Shown in pieces: positions 44,443-53,890 of a stretch of 64,000 nucleotides of DNA; position 1 is the first letter of the stretch; each line of letters begins with the position of its first letter. The translations under genes and the position numbers were made by a program. The stretch is from Camelimonas fluminis (GTDB lineage Bacteria > Pseudomonadota > Alphaproteobacteria > Rhizobiales > Beijerinckiaceae): assembly GCF_014656355.1 (NCBI RefSeq), contig NZ_BNCG01000002.1:206463-270462 (forward strand), written 5' to 3'. The notes under the pieces are model-generated. The model saw nothing but the letters and a program-made list of their open reading frames with translations, did no database searches and was not told the DNA's origin.

Positions 44443-45663
44443 TCAGCCCCTGGCGGACGTGGGCTTGTCGGCCAGGTCCCACTCGTCGCCCTTGTAGGTG
44501 CCCATGATCAACTCATTGAAGGGCGAGTAATCCTCGGGCGTGATGCCGTAGGTGATGCCCGGCAGCAGGGCCGGCGTCGTCATGCCCTTCAGGTTGGTGG
44601 CCTGACGCAGCAGGTTCTCGTGGGTCAGCTCGTCGCCGCAACGCTCCAGCACCTTGTGCATCAGCACCGCCACGCCGTAGCCGAGGAAGGCGGTGTTGTT
44701 GTCCGGGGTGATGTTGGGCAGGCGCCTGGCCCGCAGCGCCTGGTAAGCCACAACGTCAGGATCCTGCGCCCAGCGCTTGCCGCCGATGTCCTTGACGTAT
44801 TGCGGCGAGACAATGCCCTGGATGGCGTCCTTGCCGGCGGCGTTGAGGATTGAGGTGGCGTTGGAGGTGCTGATCAGCAGCTGCAGCACATTCCACTTCA
44901 GCTCGTGCGCCTTGCGGATGGCCAGCGAGGCGAACTTGCCGGAGGCGCAGTTGTAGAACACGTCAGCGCCCGATTGCGCCAGCTTCAGCATCTGCGAATC
45001 GACCGTCGGGTCGGTCAGATCGTAGTGAGCTTCGGCGACGATGGTTCCGCGATTGCCCAGCGCTTCCTTGAACAGGCGGAAATAGTCACGGCCAAATTCG
45101 TCGTTCTGGTAAAGGGCGGCGACCTTGGCGCCCGGCTTCACCTTCACCGTGTAGTTGGCCAGAATGGCCGCTTCGATATTGTAGAGCGGCAGGCCCGGCG
45201 TGGTCCACGGGAAGTTCTTCGGGTCATTCCAGCGCGGCGCGCCGGCGTTCAGCAGCAGCTGCGGAATCTTCTTGCTGTTCAGATATTTCTGCACCGACGC
45301 CTGGGTCGCGGTGCCAAGCGAGCCGAACAGGCCGAGCACTTCTTCCTGCTCCACCAGGCGGCGGGTCGCCTCCATGGTCTTCGGCGGGCTGTAGGCGTCG
45401 TCAAGCGAGATGAACTTGATCTTGCGGCCGTTAACGCCGCCCTTCTCGTTCAGCTCATTGAAATAGGCCGCCTGGGCGAGGCCCACGGCGCCATAGACCG
45501 AGCCGGCGCCGCTGTAGGGGATGGTCTGGCCGAGACGGATCTCGGTGTCGCTGGCGCCCTTGTCATATTTCTTGGCTCCAGCAGCGATCGCCGGCGCGCC
45601 GCGCAGCGTGAAGCCAGCGCCAAGCGCGCCCGCGCCGGCAAGCAGGAATGTCCGTCTGTCCAT
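44443..45663 (-). CDS. Branched-chain amino acid-type ABC transporter binding protein
   Basis: The 406-residue periplasmic binding protein of the Leu/Ile/Val type 1 family has a twin-arginine-like signal (MDRRTFLLAGAGALGAGFTL) and the segment NEKGGVNGRKIKFISLDDAYSPPKT. The latter is nearly identical to the frameshifted paralog at 18625-19826. ATG 45663 has GAGGGG upstream. No permease or ATPase genes are nearby, so it must use components encoded elsewhere. Lying upstream of two acyl-CoA dehydrogenases, it may bind an aromatic or dicarboxylic acid rather than an amino acid; that is inference. Confidence 0.9.
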   Translation of the reverse strand: MDRRTFLLAGAGALGAGFTLRGAPAIAAGAKKYDKGASDTEIRLGQTIPYSGAGSVYGAVGLAQAAYFNELNEKGGVNGRKIKFISLDDAYSPPKTMEATRRLVEQEEVLGLFGSLGTATQASVQKYLNSKKIPQLLLNAGAPRWNDPKNFPWTTPGLPLYNIEAAILANYTVKVKPGAKVAALYQNDEFGRDYFRLFKEALGNRGTIVAEAHYDLTDPTVDSQMLKLAQSGADVFYNCASGKFASLAIRKAHELKWNVLQLLISTSNATSILNAAGKDAIQGIVSPQYVKDIGGKRWAQDPDVVAYQALRARRLPNITPDNNTAFLGYGVAVLMHKVLERCGDELTHENLLRQATNLKGMTTPALLPGITYGITPEDYSPFNELIMGTYKGDEWDLADKPTSARG

Positions 45664-46131
45664 GGTGTCCCCTCTCAACAACTGATGGCGCCGGCTGGGC
45701 GCCCGTATTCTGCCTGGTCTGCCTGGACAAATCCGTGCGAAACGGATTTCCAGGCCCGCGGCCCGGTCGCAACCTGAATGGCGACGGTTCCGCCAGATGG
45801 CGCCATGGCCGGGCGTCTGCGTCCCGATCCCTGGCGATGCGCGTCGCCCTCCCTCCACACCGTCGTCAGAAACGTCCGGCTGGCCTCCCACGGGCAGCGC
45901 CAGCGGATATGGAGCGCAGTTTGCGGGCGTCCGCAAGAGGTCTGGACGCATAAATCGTTGCATTCAGAACCAATCGCCGCCGCCCGTCGCCGCCAGCCTT
46001 TGTCCATGGCGCGACTAAGGGATTATCTCCCAAACAGTTACAGTGATTTATCCGTTGCCGGCGTCATGCGCGGCGCCCGGCCAGAATGGCTGGCGGCGGT
46101 CGGCCGCCGCCCCACAGATCCGCCGCCCGTA
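45664..46131. other. Intergenic region between binding protein and amidohydrolase genes
   Basis: This 468-bp region has no frame that looks coding on either strand. It probably holds the promoter of the minus-strand binding-protein operon. I find no convincing promoter pair, inverted repeat or terminator. Confidence 0.45.
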
Positions 46132-47601
46132 TCATTCAGCTGGCCTGCCTGCGGCGGCTTTCTGGCCAGACGGCTTTGCCAGCAACTCAAGCGCCGACAG
46201 CGTCGCCACGCGGGTTCCGAACGGGATCGCCTTCAGGTCGACGATGAAATTCGGATTATGGTTCATGTAGGGGAACTTCTTGCCCTCCTTCACCGCCCTG
46301 GTGAACACGCCGGGGTCGGCGACGCCGACGAAGGTGTAGTTCAGCGGCACGTCGGTGAACTCACCGAGCAGGTGGTGGAAGTCTTCCGAGCCGTTGGCGC
46401 GCGGCATGTTGGTGATCACGGCTTTTTCGCCGATGGCCGGCCTGAGCGCGGCGGCGAGACGCTCCGAGAGTTTCTTGTCATTGATCAGCGGCGTCGCCCC
46501 ACCCTTCATGGTGATGGTCGGATCAGCGCCTGGCGCGGCGTATGTGGCGGCGACGCCGGCGTTCACCGCCTTGATGCCCTTCAGCAACTGCTCGCGCACG
46601 TCGGGATCGTACCAGCGCAGATTGGCCTTCAGCAGCGCGGTTTCGGGAATGACGTTATTGTCGGCGCCCGCCTGCACGGAGCCGACGGTGATCACCGCCA
46701 TTTCCTGCGGATTGATCATGCGGCTGACCACGGTCTGATAACCCAGCACCGCCATCGAGGCCATCACCACCGGATCGCGGGCCATCTGCGGCATCGAGCC
46801 GTGGCCGCCGACGCCCTTGAACACCACGTCGAGCTGGTCCGTGCCGGCCATGCGCGGCCCCGGCGCGTTGGCGATGGCCCCGACCGGGATCGGCGCGGTG
46901 TGCAGGCCGATGAAATAATCCGGCTTCGGCACGCCATGTTTGCCATACATGCCGTCCGCCACCATCGCCTTGGCGCCGGTGATCGGCTCCTCGGCCGGCT
47001 GGGCGACCAGCACCAGGGTTCCGCTCCAGTCCGCCTTCATGGCGACCATGTTCTTCGCCATGCCCAGCATCCAGGCGACGTGGGCGTCGTGGCCGCACAT
47101 GTGCGCCGCCGGCGCCTCCGAGCCGTCGCCGCGCTTCACCGTCACCTTGCTGGCGTAAGGCAGGCCGGTTTCCTCCTTCACCGCGTTGGCGTCCATGTCG
47201 GCCCGGTACATGACGATGGGACCAGGGCCATTCTTCAGGATGCCGACAACGCCGGTCTGGCCGATCCCCTCCTTCACCTCAAAGCCCAGCGCCTTCAGTT
47301 CCCTGGCCACGATGGCGGCGGTGCGCGTCTCCTGGAAACCCAGTTCGGGATGCTGGTGAATGTCCTTGAACATATCGGTGAGGCGCGCCGTATCGTCCTC
47401 CACCAGCTTCGTCACCCGACTGTTGAAATCCGCTGCTGACGCCTGGGTTTTCCCGGATGCAGCCTGGGGTTGCGCGGGCGCCGCTGGATTCTGCGCGGGC
47501 GCCGCTGGATTCTGCGCGGGCGCCGCTTGGACCAGCGGCGGCAGCGCGACGCTGAACAGGGCTGCTGACAACACGCTGCGAATGATGCTGTTTCTGGACA
47601 T
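46132..47601 (-). CDS. Exported M20 family amidohydrolase
   Basis: The 489-residue M20D-type metallo-amidohydrolase has IHQHPELGFQE near residue 80 and the metal-binding CGHDAH (after AAHMC). The signal peptide (residues 1-26, ending VQA) points to the periplasm. Just after it comes a low-complexity linker built from a PAQNPAA repeat, encoded by a 21-bp tandem repeat at 47471-47527. Relatives hydrolyse N-acyl or hippurate-like amides; the substrate is not deducible. ATG 47601 has AGGAGGGGG upstream. It appears to be a single-gene unit. Confidence 0.9.
   Translation of the reverse strand: MSRNSIIRSVLSAALFSVALPPLVQAAPAQNPAAPAQNPAAPAQPQAASGKTQASAADFNSRVTKLVEDDTARLTDMFKDIHQHPELGFQETRTAAIVARELKALGFEVKEGIGQTGVVGILKNGPGPIVMYRADMDANAVKEETGLPYASKVTVKRGDGSEAPAAHMCGHDAHVAWMLGMAKNMVAMKADWSGTLVLVAQPAEEPITGAKAMVADGMYGKHGVPKPDYFIGLHTAPIPVGAIANAPGPRMAGTDQLDVVFKGVGGHGSMPQMARDPVVMASMAVLGYQTVVSRMINPQEMAVITVGSVQAGADNNVIPETALLKANLRWYDPDVREQLLKGIKAVNAGVAATYAAPGADPTITMKGGATPLINDKKLSERLAAALRPAIGEKAVITNMPRANGSEDFHHLLGEFTDVPLNYTFVGVADPGVFTRAVKEGKKFPYMNHNPNFIVDLKAIPFGTRVATLSALELLAKPSGQKAAAGRPAE
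47471..47527. repeat. 21-bp tandem repeat in the amidohydrolase gene
   Basis: Two identical 21-bp units (47471-47491 and 47492-47512) and a partial third (47513-47527) begin TGCGCGGGCGCCGCT. They encode a PAQNPAA repeat in the linker after the signal peptide. Such in-frame repeats can change copy number by slippage. Confidence 0.85.
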
Positions 47602-47833
47602 GGCTTTCCCCCTCCTGAGCCGGCTGGCGCAAAATCCGCTCACGCTGACGCGGAATTTGCTCCAGTTTTTTGATTTTCCGCATTTCCCCCAAGGCGGCGT
47701 CCACTGTGCGGGAAAATGCTCATCGCCATCACGCCGGCGTTTTTCGTCTGTTATCCGCCCATGGTAGCGACGGCGTGGGCGCGGCGCTGCAATTTTAGGC
47801 TGTCCGGCGGCTTTGGCCGGATTCGCCCTCCAG

Positions 47834-48460
47834 TCAGAACTCCACCCCCTGCTGCGCCTTCACGCCGGCGGCGAAATGATGCTTCACCGCGCCCATTTCC
47901 GTCACCAGATCGGCGGCGGCCAGCAGCTCCGGTTTGGCGTTGCGGCCGGTGACGACCACGTGCAGGTCGGGCCGCCGCGCCTGCAGGCGGGCGACCACGC
48001 CGGCCAGATCGAGGTAGTCGTAGCGCAGGGCGATGTTCAGCTCATCGAGGATGACCAGGCTGTTGTCCGGATCGTCCATCATGGCGCAGGCCGCCTCCCA
48101 GGCCCGGGTCGCCGCCGCCACGTCGCGATCGCGATCCTGGGTCTCCCAGGTGAAGCCCTCGCCCATGGAGCGCCAGGTCACCAGCTCGCCGAAGCGCTGC
48201 AACGCCGTCTGCTCGCCGGTGCTCCACGCCCCCTTGATGAACTGCACCACGCCCACCTTGCGCCCATGCCCCAGCATGCGCAGGGCAAGGCCAAAGGCGG
48301 CGGTGGATTTGCCCTTGCCTGGCCCGGTGTTGACGATGAGCAGGCCCTTCTCAATGGTCTTGCTGGCCACCTCCGCGTCCTGAACCGCCTTGCGGCGAAC
48401 CATCTTGTCCTTGTGACGCTGCGCCTCGTTATCGGGCCTGGCCCCGTCGTCGTTTTCCAC
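47834..48460 (-). CDS. cobO: Cob(I)yrinic acid a,c-diamide adenosyltransferase (CobO/BtuR)
   Basis: The 208-residue enzyme transfers the adenosyl group of ATP to cob(I)yrinate diamide or cobinamide. P-loop NTGPGKGKSTAAFGLALRMLGHG and VILDELNIALRYDYLD are signatures of CobO/BtuR. I chose GTG 48460 with GGGAAC upstream, giving the usual length; an ATG at 48526 would add 22 residues. It is divergent from the cob operon and not under its riboswitch. The late step it catalyses complements the genes across the gap. Confidence 0.93.
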   Translation of the reverse strand: MENDDGARPDNEAQRHKDKMVRRKAVQDAEVASKTIEKGLLIVNTGPGKGKSTAAFGLALRMLGHGRKVGVVQFIKGAWSTGEQTALQRFGELVTWRSMGEGFTWETQDRDRDVAAATRAWEAACAMMDDPDNSLVILDELNIALRYDYLDLAGVVARLQARRPDLHVVVTGRNAKPELLAAADLVTEMGAVKHHFAAGVKAQQGVEF

Positions 48461-48634
48461 GTGCGTGTTCCCGTTCCGGTCTTGCCGCGCCAGAGCGCGA
48501 CCATCCAGGCGGTTTCCGGTCAACATGATCCGGAAACCGCGCCAGCTTTCTGTGTTGAACGCGTTCTGATCGACCAGACGTTTCCGTATGGTCGGAAAAC
48601 GCTCCGGACCGCGTCACCGGCCAAAGCCCTCACA

Positions 48635-48664
48635 TTGACAAAATAAGCCCGCCCACACTAGATG
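48635..48664 (+). promoter_or_regulatory. Probable promoter of the cob operon
   Basis: TTGACA (48635-48640) is followed after 18 bp by TAGATG (48659-48664). The predicted start near 48671 lies just before the riboswitch aptamer, matching the layout at btuB. The -10 element is a weak match. Confidence 0.55.
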
Positions 48665-48675
48665 CCGGCAGCGAT

Positions 48676-48882
48676 GGTCTTCTTCCCCACAGGAAGAAGT
48701 AAAAGGGAAAGCGGTGCGCCGCTCCCCCAAAGCCGGCCCGGCCGGCGATGCGGGTTTTGCGCGCAATTCCGCTGCTGTACCCGCAACTGTAAGCGGACAG
48801 CCGGCGTCACATGGCCACTGGGGCAACCTGGGAAGGCGACGCGACCGGCGTTTGATCCGCGAGCCAGGAGACCTGCCCTCGC
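48676..48882 (+). ncRNA. Cobalamin riboswitch upstream of the cob operon
   Basis: Core elements appear in order: AAAAGGGAAAGCGGTGCG, CCCGCAACTGTAAGCGG, GCCACTGG, GGGAAGGCG and the B12 box AGCCAGGAGACCTGCC (48862-48877). Compared with the btuB riboswitch, the arm before CCCGCAACTG is longer. About 50 nt separate the aptamer from the first coding start (48932), and its GGGAG ribosome site may be the controlled element. Confidence 0.95.
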
Positions 48883-48931
48883 CACAGATTCACCATGTCG
48901 TCCGGCGGGTTTACCGGGCAGGGAGAACAGC

Positions 48932-49429
48932 GTGAGCAAACACGTTCCGTCGCTGGCCTCGCCAGCGGCCCCAGGCTCCATCGCCAGCGAAGACCACCTC
49001 GCCTCCGGTTCGCCGCCAGTCGACGCGCCACCCGTCGCCGCACTGCATGGCGTGGTCATCGTGGTGTGCGAAACCTGCCGCCAGCCCGGGGACCCCACGG
49101 CCGAACCGCGCCCCGGCGCGGCGCTTTGCGCCAGCGCGGAAGCGGCGGCCAGCGGTTCGGGCTTTACGGTGCGCCGGGTGTCCTGCCTCTCCAATTGCAA
49201 GCGCGGCCTCAGCGCCGCCATCGTCAGCGACGCGGCCTGGACCTACGTGTTCGGCGACCTGAAGCCCGACAGCGGCCCCGACCTGCTGCGCGGCGCCGAA
49301 TTGCTGGCCGGCTCCGTGGACGGGCTGATGCCGTTCCGCCCCCGACCGGAAACGCTGAAACGCGGCATGATCGCCCGCATCCCCAACATGCAGACGCTGC
49401 TGTCTTCTCCCGCAAAGGATATGTCATGA
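48932..49429 (+). CDS. DUF1636-like putative iron-sulfur/metal-binding protein
   Basis: The 165-residue protein has a core (about residues 40-150) resembling the DUF1636 family that often precedes cobW in alphaproteobacterial cob operons. It shows VVCETCRQPGD, a further cysteine in ALCASAE, then RRVSCLSNCKRGLSAAI and WTYVFGDL, a four-to-five-cysteine pattern like thioredoxin-fold [2Fe-2S] ferredoxins. The function is unknown; a redox or metal-handling role in cobalt insertion or corrin synthesis is possible. GTG 48932 has GGGAG 6 bp upstream and is the first gene after the riboswitch. Its stop overlaps the cobW start by 4 bp. Confidence 0.85.
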   Translation: MSKHVPSLASPAAPGSIASEDHLASGSPPVDAPPVAALHGVVIVVCETCRQPGDPTAEPRPGAALCASAEAAASGSGFTVRRVSCLSNCKRGLSAAIVSDAAWTYVFGDLKPDSGPDLLRGAELLAGSVDGLMPFRPRPETLKRGMIARIPNMQTLLSSPAKDMS

Positions 49430-50493
49430 ACGCTCCGCTGAGCGCCGCCTCCGCCGCCCGTCCTGGCCAGACGCGCGTCCCCTGCACCGTCATCACCGGC
49501 TTTCTCGGCGCCGGCAAGACGACGCTGATCCGCGCGCTGCTGGAGAAGGCGGACGGCCGCCGCTTCGCGGTGATCGTCAACGAATTCGGCGACGTGGGCA
49601 TCGACGGCGAACTGCTGAAGAGCTGCGGCGTCGCCTCGTGCCCCGGCGAGAACATCGTCGAGCTGGCCAATGGTTGCATCTGCTGCACCGTGGCCGACGA
49701 TTTCGCCCCGGCGCTCGACCGCATCCTCGCCCTGCCCCAGGGGGTCGATCACATCCTGATCGAGACGTCTGGCCTGGCGCTGCCGAAGCCGCTGGTGCAG
49801 GCGTTCAACTGGCCGGAAATCCGCAACCGCGTCACCGTCGACGCGGTGATCGCCGTGGCCGACGCGGCGGCGCTGGCGGAAGGCCAGGTGGCGCACGACA
49901 TGGAGGCGCTCGCCGCCCAGCGCGCCGCCGATGAATCGCTCGACCACGACGACCCGGTGGAGGAAGTATTCGAGGACCAGCTCGCCTGCGCCGACCTGGT
50001 GGTGCTGACCCGCACCGACCTGATCGACGCCGCCGGCCTTGAAAAGGCCCGCGCCCATGTGGCCGCCCATGTGGCGGCCGGCGTGAAGACCATCGCCGCC
50101 GCCAATGGCGACGTCGACCCGGTGGCGCTGATTGGCCTCGGCCATGCGGCGGAAGACCAGATCGAAGGCCGCAAGACCCATCACGACGACGAACTGGACC
50201 ACGAGCACGACGATTTCGACAGCTTCGTCGTCGATCTGGCCGATCCGCAGTCGCCGGAAGACCTGGCGGCGCGGGTGCAGGCGGCGACCGGCGTTGACAA
50301 TGTGCTGCGCATCAAGGGCTTTGCCCGCGTCGCCGGCAAACCGATGCGCCTGGTGGTGCAGGCGGCTGGCCCGCGCGTCAGCCATTATTTCGACCGGCCA
50401 TGGCGGGCCGACGAAGCCGCCGCCACCCGCCTCGTGGTCATTGGTCTGAACGGCCTCGACCGCACCGCCGTCGAGGCCGCCCTGAAGGCGTAA
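49426..50493 (+). CDS. cobW: CobW family GTPase (cobalamin synthesis)
   Basis: The 355-residue G3E-family GTPase has P-loop TGFLGAGKTTLIRALL, the metal-binding NGCICCTV (CxCC) and the nucleotide motif ADLVVLTRTDL. A His/Asp-rich metal-binding stretch HHDDELDHEHDD lies near residue 250. CobW is thought to deliver cobalt for insertion into the corrin ring by CobNST. Its ATG overlaps the DUF1636-like gene's stop (ATGA), and cobN follows 10 bp later. Confidence 0.95.
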   Translation: MNAPLSAASAARPGQTRVPCTVITGFLGAGKTTLIRALLEKADGRRFAVIVNEFGDVGIDGELLKSCGVASCPGENIVELANGCICCTVADDFAPALDRILALPQGVDHILIETSGLALPKPLVQAFNWPEIRNRVTVDAVIAVADAAALAEGQVAHDMEALAAQRAADESLDHDDPVEEVFEDQLACADLVVLTRTDLIDAAGLEKARAHVAAHVAAGVKTIAAANGDVDPVALIGLGHAAEDQIEGRKTHHDDELDHEHDDFDSFVVDLADPQSPEDLAARVQAATGVDNVLRIKGFARVAGKPMRLVVQAAGPRVSHYFDRPWRADEAAATRLVVIGLNGLDRTAVEAALKA

Positions 50494-50503
50494 AGCGCAC
50501 GGC

Positions 50504-53500
50504 ATGCACATCCTCGCCAGCACATCGTCATCACTTGATGACCTCGCGGTTCCCGTCGATCTGGGCCAGAGCCCGGCGGAGATGGCCGTGCTGTCGTTCA
50601 GCGACAGCGATCTGGCGGGGGTGGAGCGCGCGTGGCGGGCCGAGCGCGACGCCACGCCGGAACTGACGCCAGACCTGCGGCTGGTCCCCCTGCGCGATCT
50701 GCGCCATCCCATGTCGGTGGATCTGTGGATCGACGCGGTGGGATCGAAGGCGCGGGTCGTGGTCGCCCGGATTCTCGGCGGCCTCGACTGGTGGCGCTAT
50801 GGCTGCGAGCAACTCGCGGCGGCGGCGCGTCGCCACGGCGTCGCCCTGGCGCTGTTGCCGGGCGAGGATCGCGACGACGACAACCGGCTGGCGGAGCTTT
50901 CCACCGTCGACAGCGCGACGCGACGCGCCATCCTGGACTGCTTTCGCGCCGGCGGCCCCGACAATCTGCGCCTCGTCGCACGCCACATGGCGCGGCTCGC
51001 CGGTCGCGCCATCGATGTGGCCGAAGCGCGGGTAACGCCGCAGACCGGCGGTTATCTGCCCGGACGCGGCGCCGTCTCCCTCGACGCCCTCTGCGCGGAA
51101 GCCGGCCTGGAGCAGCCGCGCGTCGCCATATTGTTCTACCGCTCGATGCTGCTGGCGGAAGACACGGCGCCAATCGATGCGCTGGCGGCGGCGTTGCAGG
51201 CGCGCGGCGTGCAGCCGGCCCCGATTTTCGCGCCCTCCCTGCGCGACAGCGCCGGACGCGCGGCGGCGCGCGACGCCTGCGCCCGATTGCGGCCGGCGGC
51301 GCTGGTCACCGCCACCGCCTTCGCCGCCACAGGCGCCGACGACGGCCCCAGCCTGTTCGCGGAGTTGGGCGTTCCGGTATTCCAGGCCATTGTGGCGACG
51401 ACCCGCCGCAGCGCCTGGGCCGACGGCCAGCGTGGGCTGACGCCCGCCGACACCGCCATGCACGTGGCCCTGCCGGAGGTGGATGGCCGGGTGCTGGCGG
51501 GAGTGCTTTCCTTTAAAGGCACGCTCCCGCCCGGAGACGCGGCGTCCGATGGCGCCGGCGAAGCCCTGCGCAACATTCCAGAGCCAGATCGGGTCGCCGC
51601 CGTAGCGGACCGGATCTGCGCCCATATTCGCCTGCAACGCATGCCAGCGGCGGCGCGGCGCGTGGCGGTGATGGTTCCCGATTACCCCGGCGTCGAAGCC
51701 CGCAGCGGCTACGCCGTCGGCCTTGACGCTCCGGAAAGCGCGCTCGCGATCCTGGCCGACCTCGCCGGCGCCGGTTACGCGGTCGCGGATATTCCCGCCG
51801 ACGCTCGCGCGCTGATGCTGGCGCTGGAGCGGCCGCAGCCAGCGTTCAGCGCCGCCGACTACCTCGGTCATTTCAGCGACCTGCCGGAAGCCGCGCGCGC
51901 CGCGGTCATCGACCGCTGGGGCCCGCCGCCCGCCGTGGATGCGCCAGATTTCGGCTTTCGCGCCGTGCAGTGCGGCGCGGCGACGGTGACGCTGGCGCCT
52001 GATCGCGGCGACGCCGACAGCCGCCGCGCCGACTATCACGACGGCGCCCTGCCGCCGCACCACAATCTGCTGGCCTTCGGTTTCTGGCTGCAACACACCC
52101 TCAAGGCGGACGCCGTGGTGCATGTGGGGGCCCATGGCGCGGTGGAATGGCTGCCAGGCAAGACCGTCGCCCTCACCGGCGCCTGCTGGCCTCAGATCGT
52201 GTTCGGTTCGCTGCCGGTGATCTATCCGTTCATCGTCAGCAATCCCGGCGAGGCGGCGCAAGCCAAGCGGCGCATCGGCGCCCTCACCCTTGGTCATCTG
52301 ACGCCGCCGCTGATCGCGGCCGGGACCACCCCGGCCATGCAGGAGCTTGAGCGGCTGGTGGACGAATACGCCAGCGCCGAAAGCCTCGATCCGCGCCGCC
52401 GCGACCTGCTGGCCGGGCAGATCGTCGCCGCCGCCCGCGACAGCGGCCTTGCGCGCGAAGCCGGAGTCAACGTGGACGGCGACGCCGTGGAAGCGTTGCA
52501 GCGCATCGACGCCTGGCTGTGCGACCTGAAGGATTTTCCGGTCAAGAACGGGCTGCACGTTTACGGCCGCGCCAGCGATGGGGCGACGCCGGAGCGCGCA
52601 GGCAGCGCTTTTGCAGAAAGCGCGGCGCTGCTCACGGCGCTGGACGGCCGTTTCGTCCCGCCCGGCCCGGCCGGAGCGCCGGCGCGCGGCCGCGCCGACG
52701 TGTTGCCCACCGGCCGCAACCTGTTCGCCGTCGACCCGCGCGCCATGCCGACGTCGACGGCTTACAGCCTGGGCAAGGCGGCGGCGGAACAGCTGGTGCT
52801 GGACTATCTGCAGCGCCACGGCGACTGGCCGCGCGCCCTGGTGATCGACCTGTGGGGCAGCGCCAGCCTGCGCACCGGCGGCGAGGAAATCTCCATGGGG
52901 CTGGCGCTGATGGGTTGCCGGCCGGACTGGGACCACGCCACCGGCCGAGTCACCGGCGTCGAGGTGTTGCCGCCGGCCAGTTTCGGCCGGCCGCGCGTCG
53001 ACGTGTCATGGCGGATTTCCGGCCTGTTCCGCGACATGTTCCCGGGCCAGATCGCCCTGCTCGACGCCGCGACGACGGCGGTGGCGACGCGCGAGGAAAG
53101 CAACGAAGACAACCCGCTGGCCGCCAGCGTGCGGGCCGGCGGCGCGCCCGCGCGGGTGTTTGGCGCGGCGCCGGGCGTCTATGGCGCCGGCGTCGAGCAG
53201 GCGCTGGCCAGCAGCCAGTGGGAGACGCGCGCGGAGCTGGGCCAGCGCTATCTGGAAACGGCGTCGCACGCCTATGGCGGCCTTGCCGGCGACGGCGTCG
53301 CTGTTCCTGGCGCCTTCGCCGCGCGGGTTGCGGCGGCTGACGTGCACGTGCACCCCCAGGACGATCCCGGCCGCGACCTGCTGGAAGGCTCCGCCGACGT
53401 CGCCTTCATCGGCGGCTTCGCCGCGGCGCGGGCATTGCAGGCGCGCGATGCGGGCGAGGCTCGCCCCGCCGACATCGTGGTGCTGGACACGACCGACCCG

Positions 53501-53890
53501 GCCAGCCCCCGCGCCCGTTCGCTGGCGGCGGCCATCGCCCGCGTGGTGCGGGCCCGGGCCGTGAACCCGGCGTTTATCGCCGGCCAGATGCGGCACGGGC
53601 CACGCGGCGCCTCGGAGCTGGTCGAAACCGTCGACCGGCTGGTGGCGTTCGCCGAGACGACCGGCTGCGTGCCCGGCTCGCTGCTGGATGCGGTGCACGA
53701 CGCGTATCTGGGCGACGAGGCCGTGCTGGATTTTCTGCGCCACAACAACCCCGCCGCCGTGCGGGTGATCGCCCGCCGTTTCGCTGACGCGCGCCGGCGC
53801 GGCCTGTGGCATCCGCGTCGCAATTCCATCGACGGCGATCTGGCGGCGCTGATGGCGGAAACCCAGCCCATGACGGAGGCGGCGTCGTGA
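50504..53890 (+). CDS. cobN: Cobaltochelatase subunit CobN
   Basis: The 1128-residue large subunit of the aerobic cobaltochelatase belongs to the magnesium-chelatase H family and inserts Co2+ into hydrogenobyrinate a,c-diamide. Typical segments include VHVGAHGAVEWLPGKTVALT, YPFIVSNPGEAAQAKRRIGA, SLRTGGEEISMGLALMG and RPRVDVSWRISGLFRDMFP. It is slightly shorter than the Pseudomonas denitrificans protein. The partner subunits CobS and CobT are not in the window. The stop overlaps the cobG start (GTGA). Confidence 0.96.
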   Translation: MHILASTSSSLDDLAVPVDLGQSPAEMAVLSFSDSDLAGVERAWRAERDATPELTPDLRLVPLRDLRHPMSVDLWIDAVGSKARVVVARILGGLDWWRYGCEQLAAAARRHGVALALLPGEDRDDDNRLAELSTVDSATRRAILDCFRAGGPDNLRLVARHMARLAGRAIDVAEARVTPQTGGYLPGRGAVSLDALCAEAGLEQPRVAILFYRSMLLAEDTAPIDALAAALQARGVQPAPIFAPSLRDSAGRAAARDACARLRPAALVTATAFAATGADDGPSLFAELGVPVFQAIVATTRRSAWADGQRGLTPADTAMHVALPEVDGRVLAGVLSFKGTLPPGDAASDGAGEALRNIPEPDRVAAVADRICAHIRLQRMPAAARRVAVMVPDYPGVEARSGYAVGLDAPESALAILADLAGAGYAVADIPADARALMLALERPQPAFSAADYLGHFSDLPEAARAAVIDRWGPPPAVDAPDFGFRAVQCGAATVTLAPDRGDADSRRADYHDGALPPHHNLLAFGFWLQHTLKADAVVHVGAHGAVEWLPGKTVALTGACWPQIVFGSLPVIYPFIVSNPGEAAQAKRRIGALTLGHLTPPLIAAGTTPAMQELERLVDEYASAESLDPRRRDLLAGQIVAAARDSGLAREAGVNVDGDAVEALQRIDAWLCDLKDFPVKNGLHVYGRASDGATPERAGSAFAESAALLTALDGRFVPPGPAGAPARGRADVLPTGRNLFAVDPRAMPTSTAYSLGKAAAEQLVLDYLQRHGDWPRALVIDLWGSASLRTGGEEISMGLALMGCRPDWDHATGRVTGVEVLPPASFGRPRVDVSWRISGLFRDMFPGQIALLDAATTAVATREESNEDNPLAASVRAGGAPARVFGAAPGVYGAGVEQALASSQWETRAELGQRYLETASHAYGGLAGDGVAVPGAFAARVAAADVHVHPQDDPGRDLLEGSADVAFIGGFAAARALQARDAGEARPADIVVLDTTDPASPRARSLAAAIARVVRARAVNPAFIAGQMRHGPRGASELVETVDRLVAFAETTGCVPGSLLDAVHDAYLGDEAVLDFLRHNNPAAVRVIARRFADARRRGLWHPRRNSIDGDLAALMAETQPMTEAAS

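Noticed and set aside
45778-47439. 553-codon plus-strand open frame opposite the amidohydrolase
   Set aside because: The M20 metal motif and signal peptide are on the minus strand; this frame is Arg/His-rich shadow.
47471-47527. CRISPR-like repeat
   Set aside because: The units are directly adjacent without spacers and are in frame in a coding linker, so this is a coding tandem repeat.
50531-52936. 801-codon minus-strand open frame opposite cobN
   Set aside because: Antisense shadow with no ribosome site and Arg/Gln/His-rich composition; CobN signatures are clear on the plus strand.
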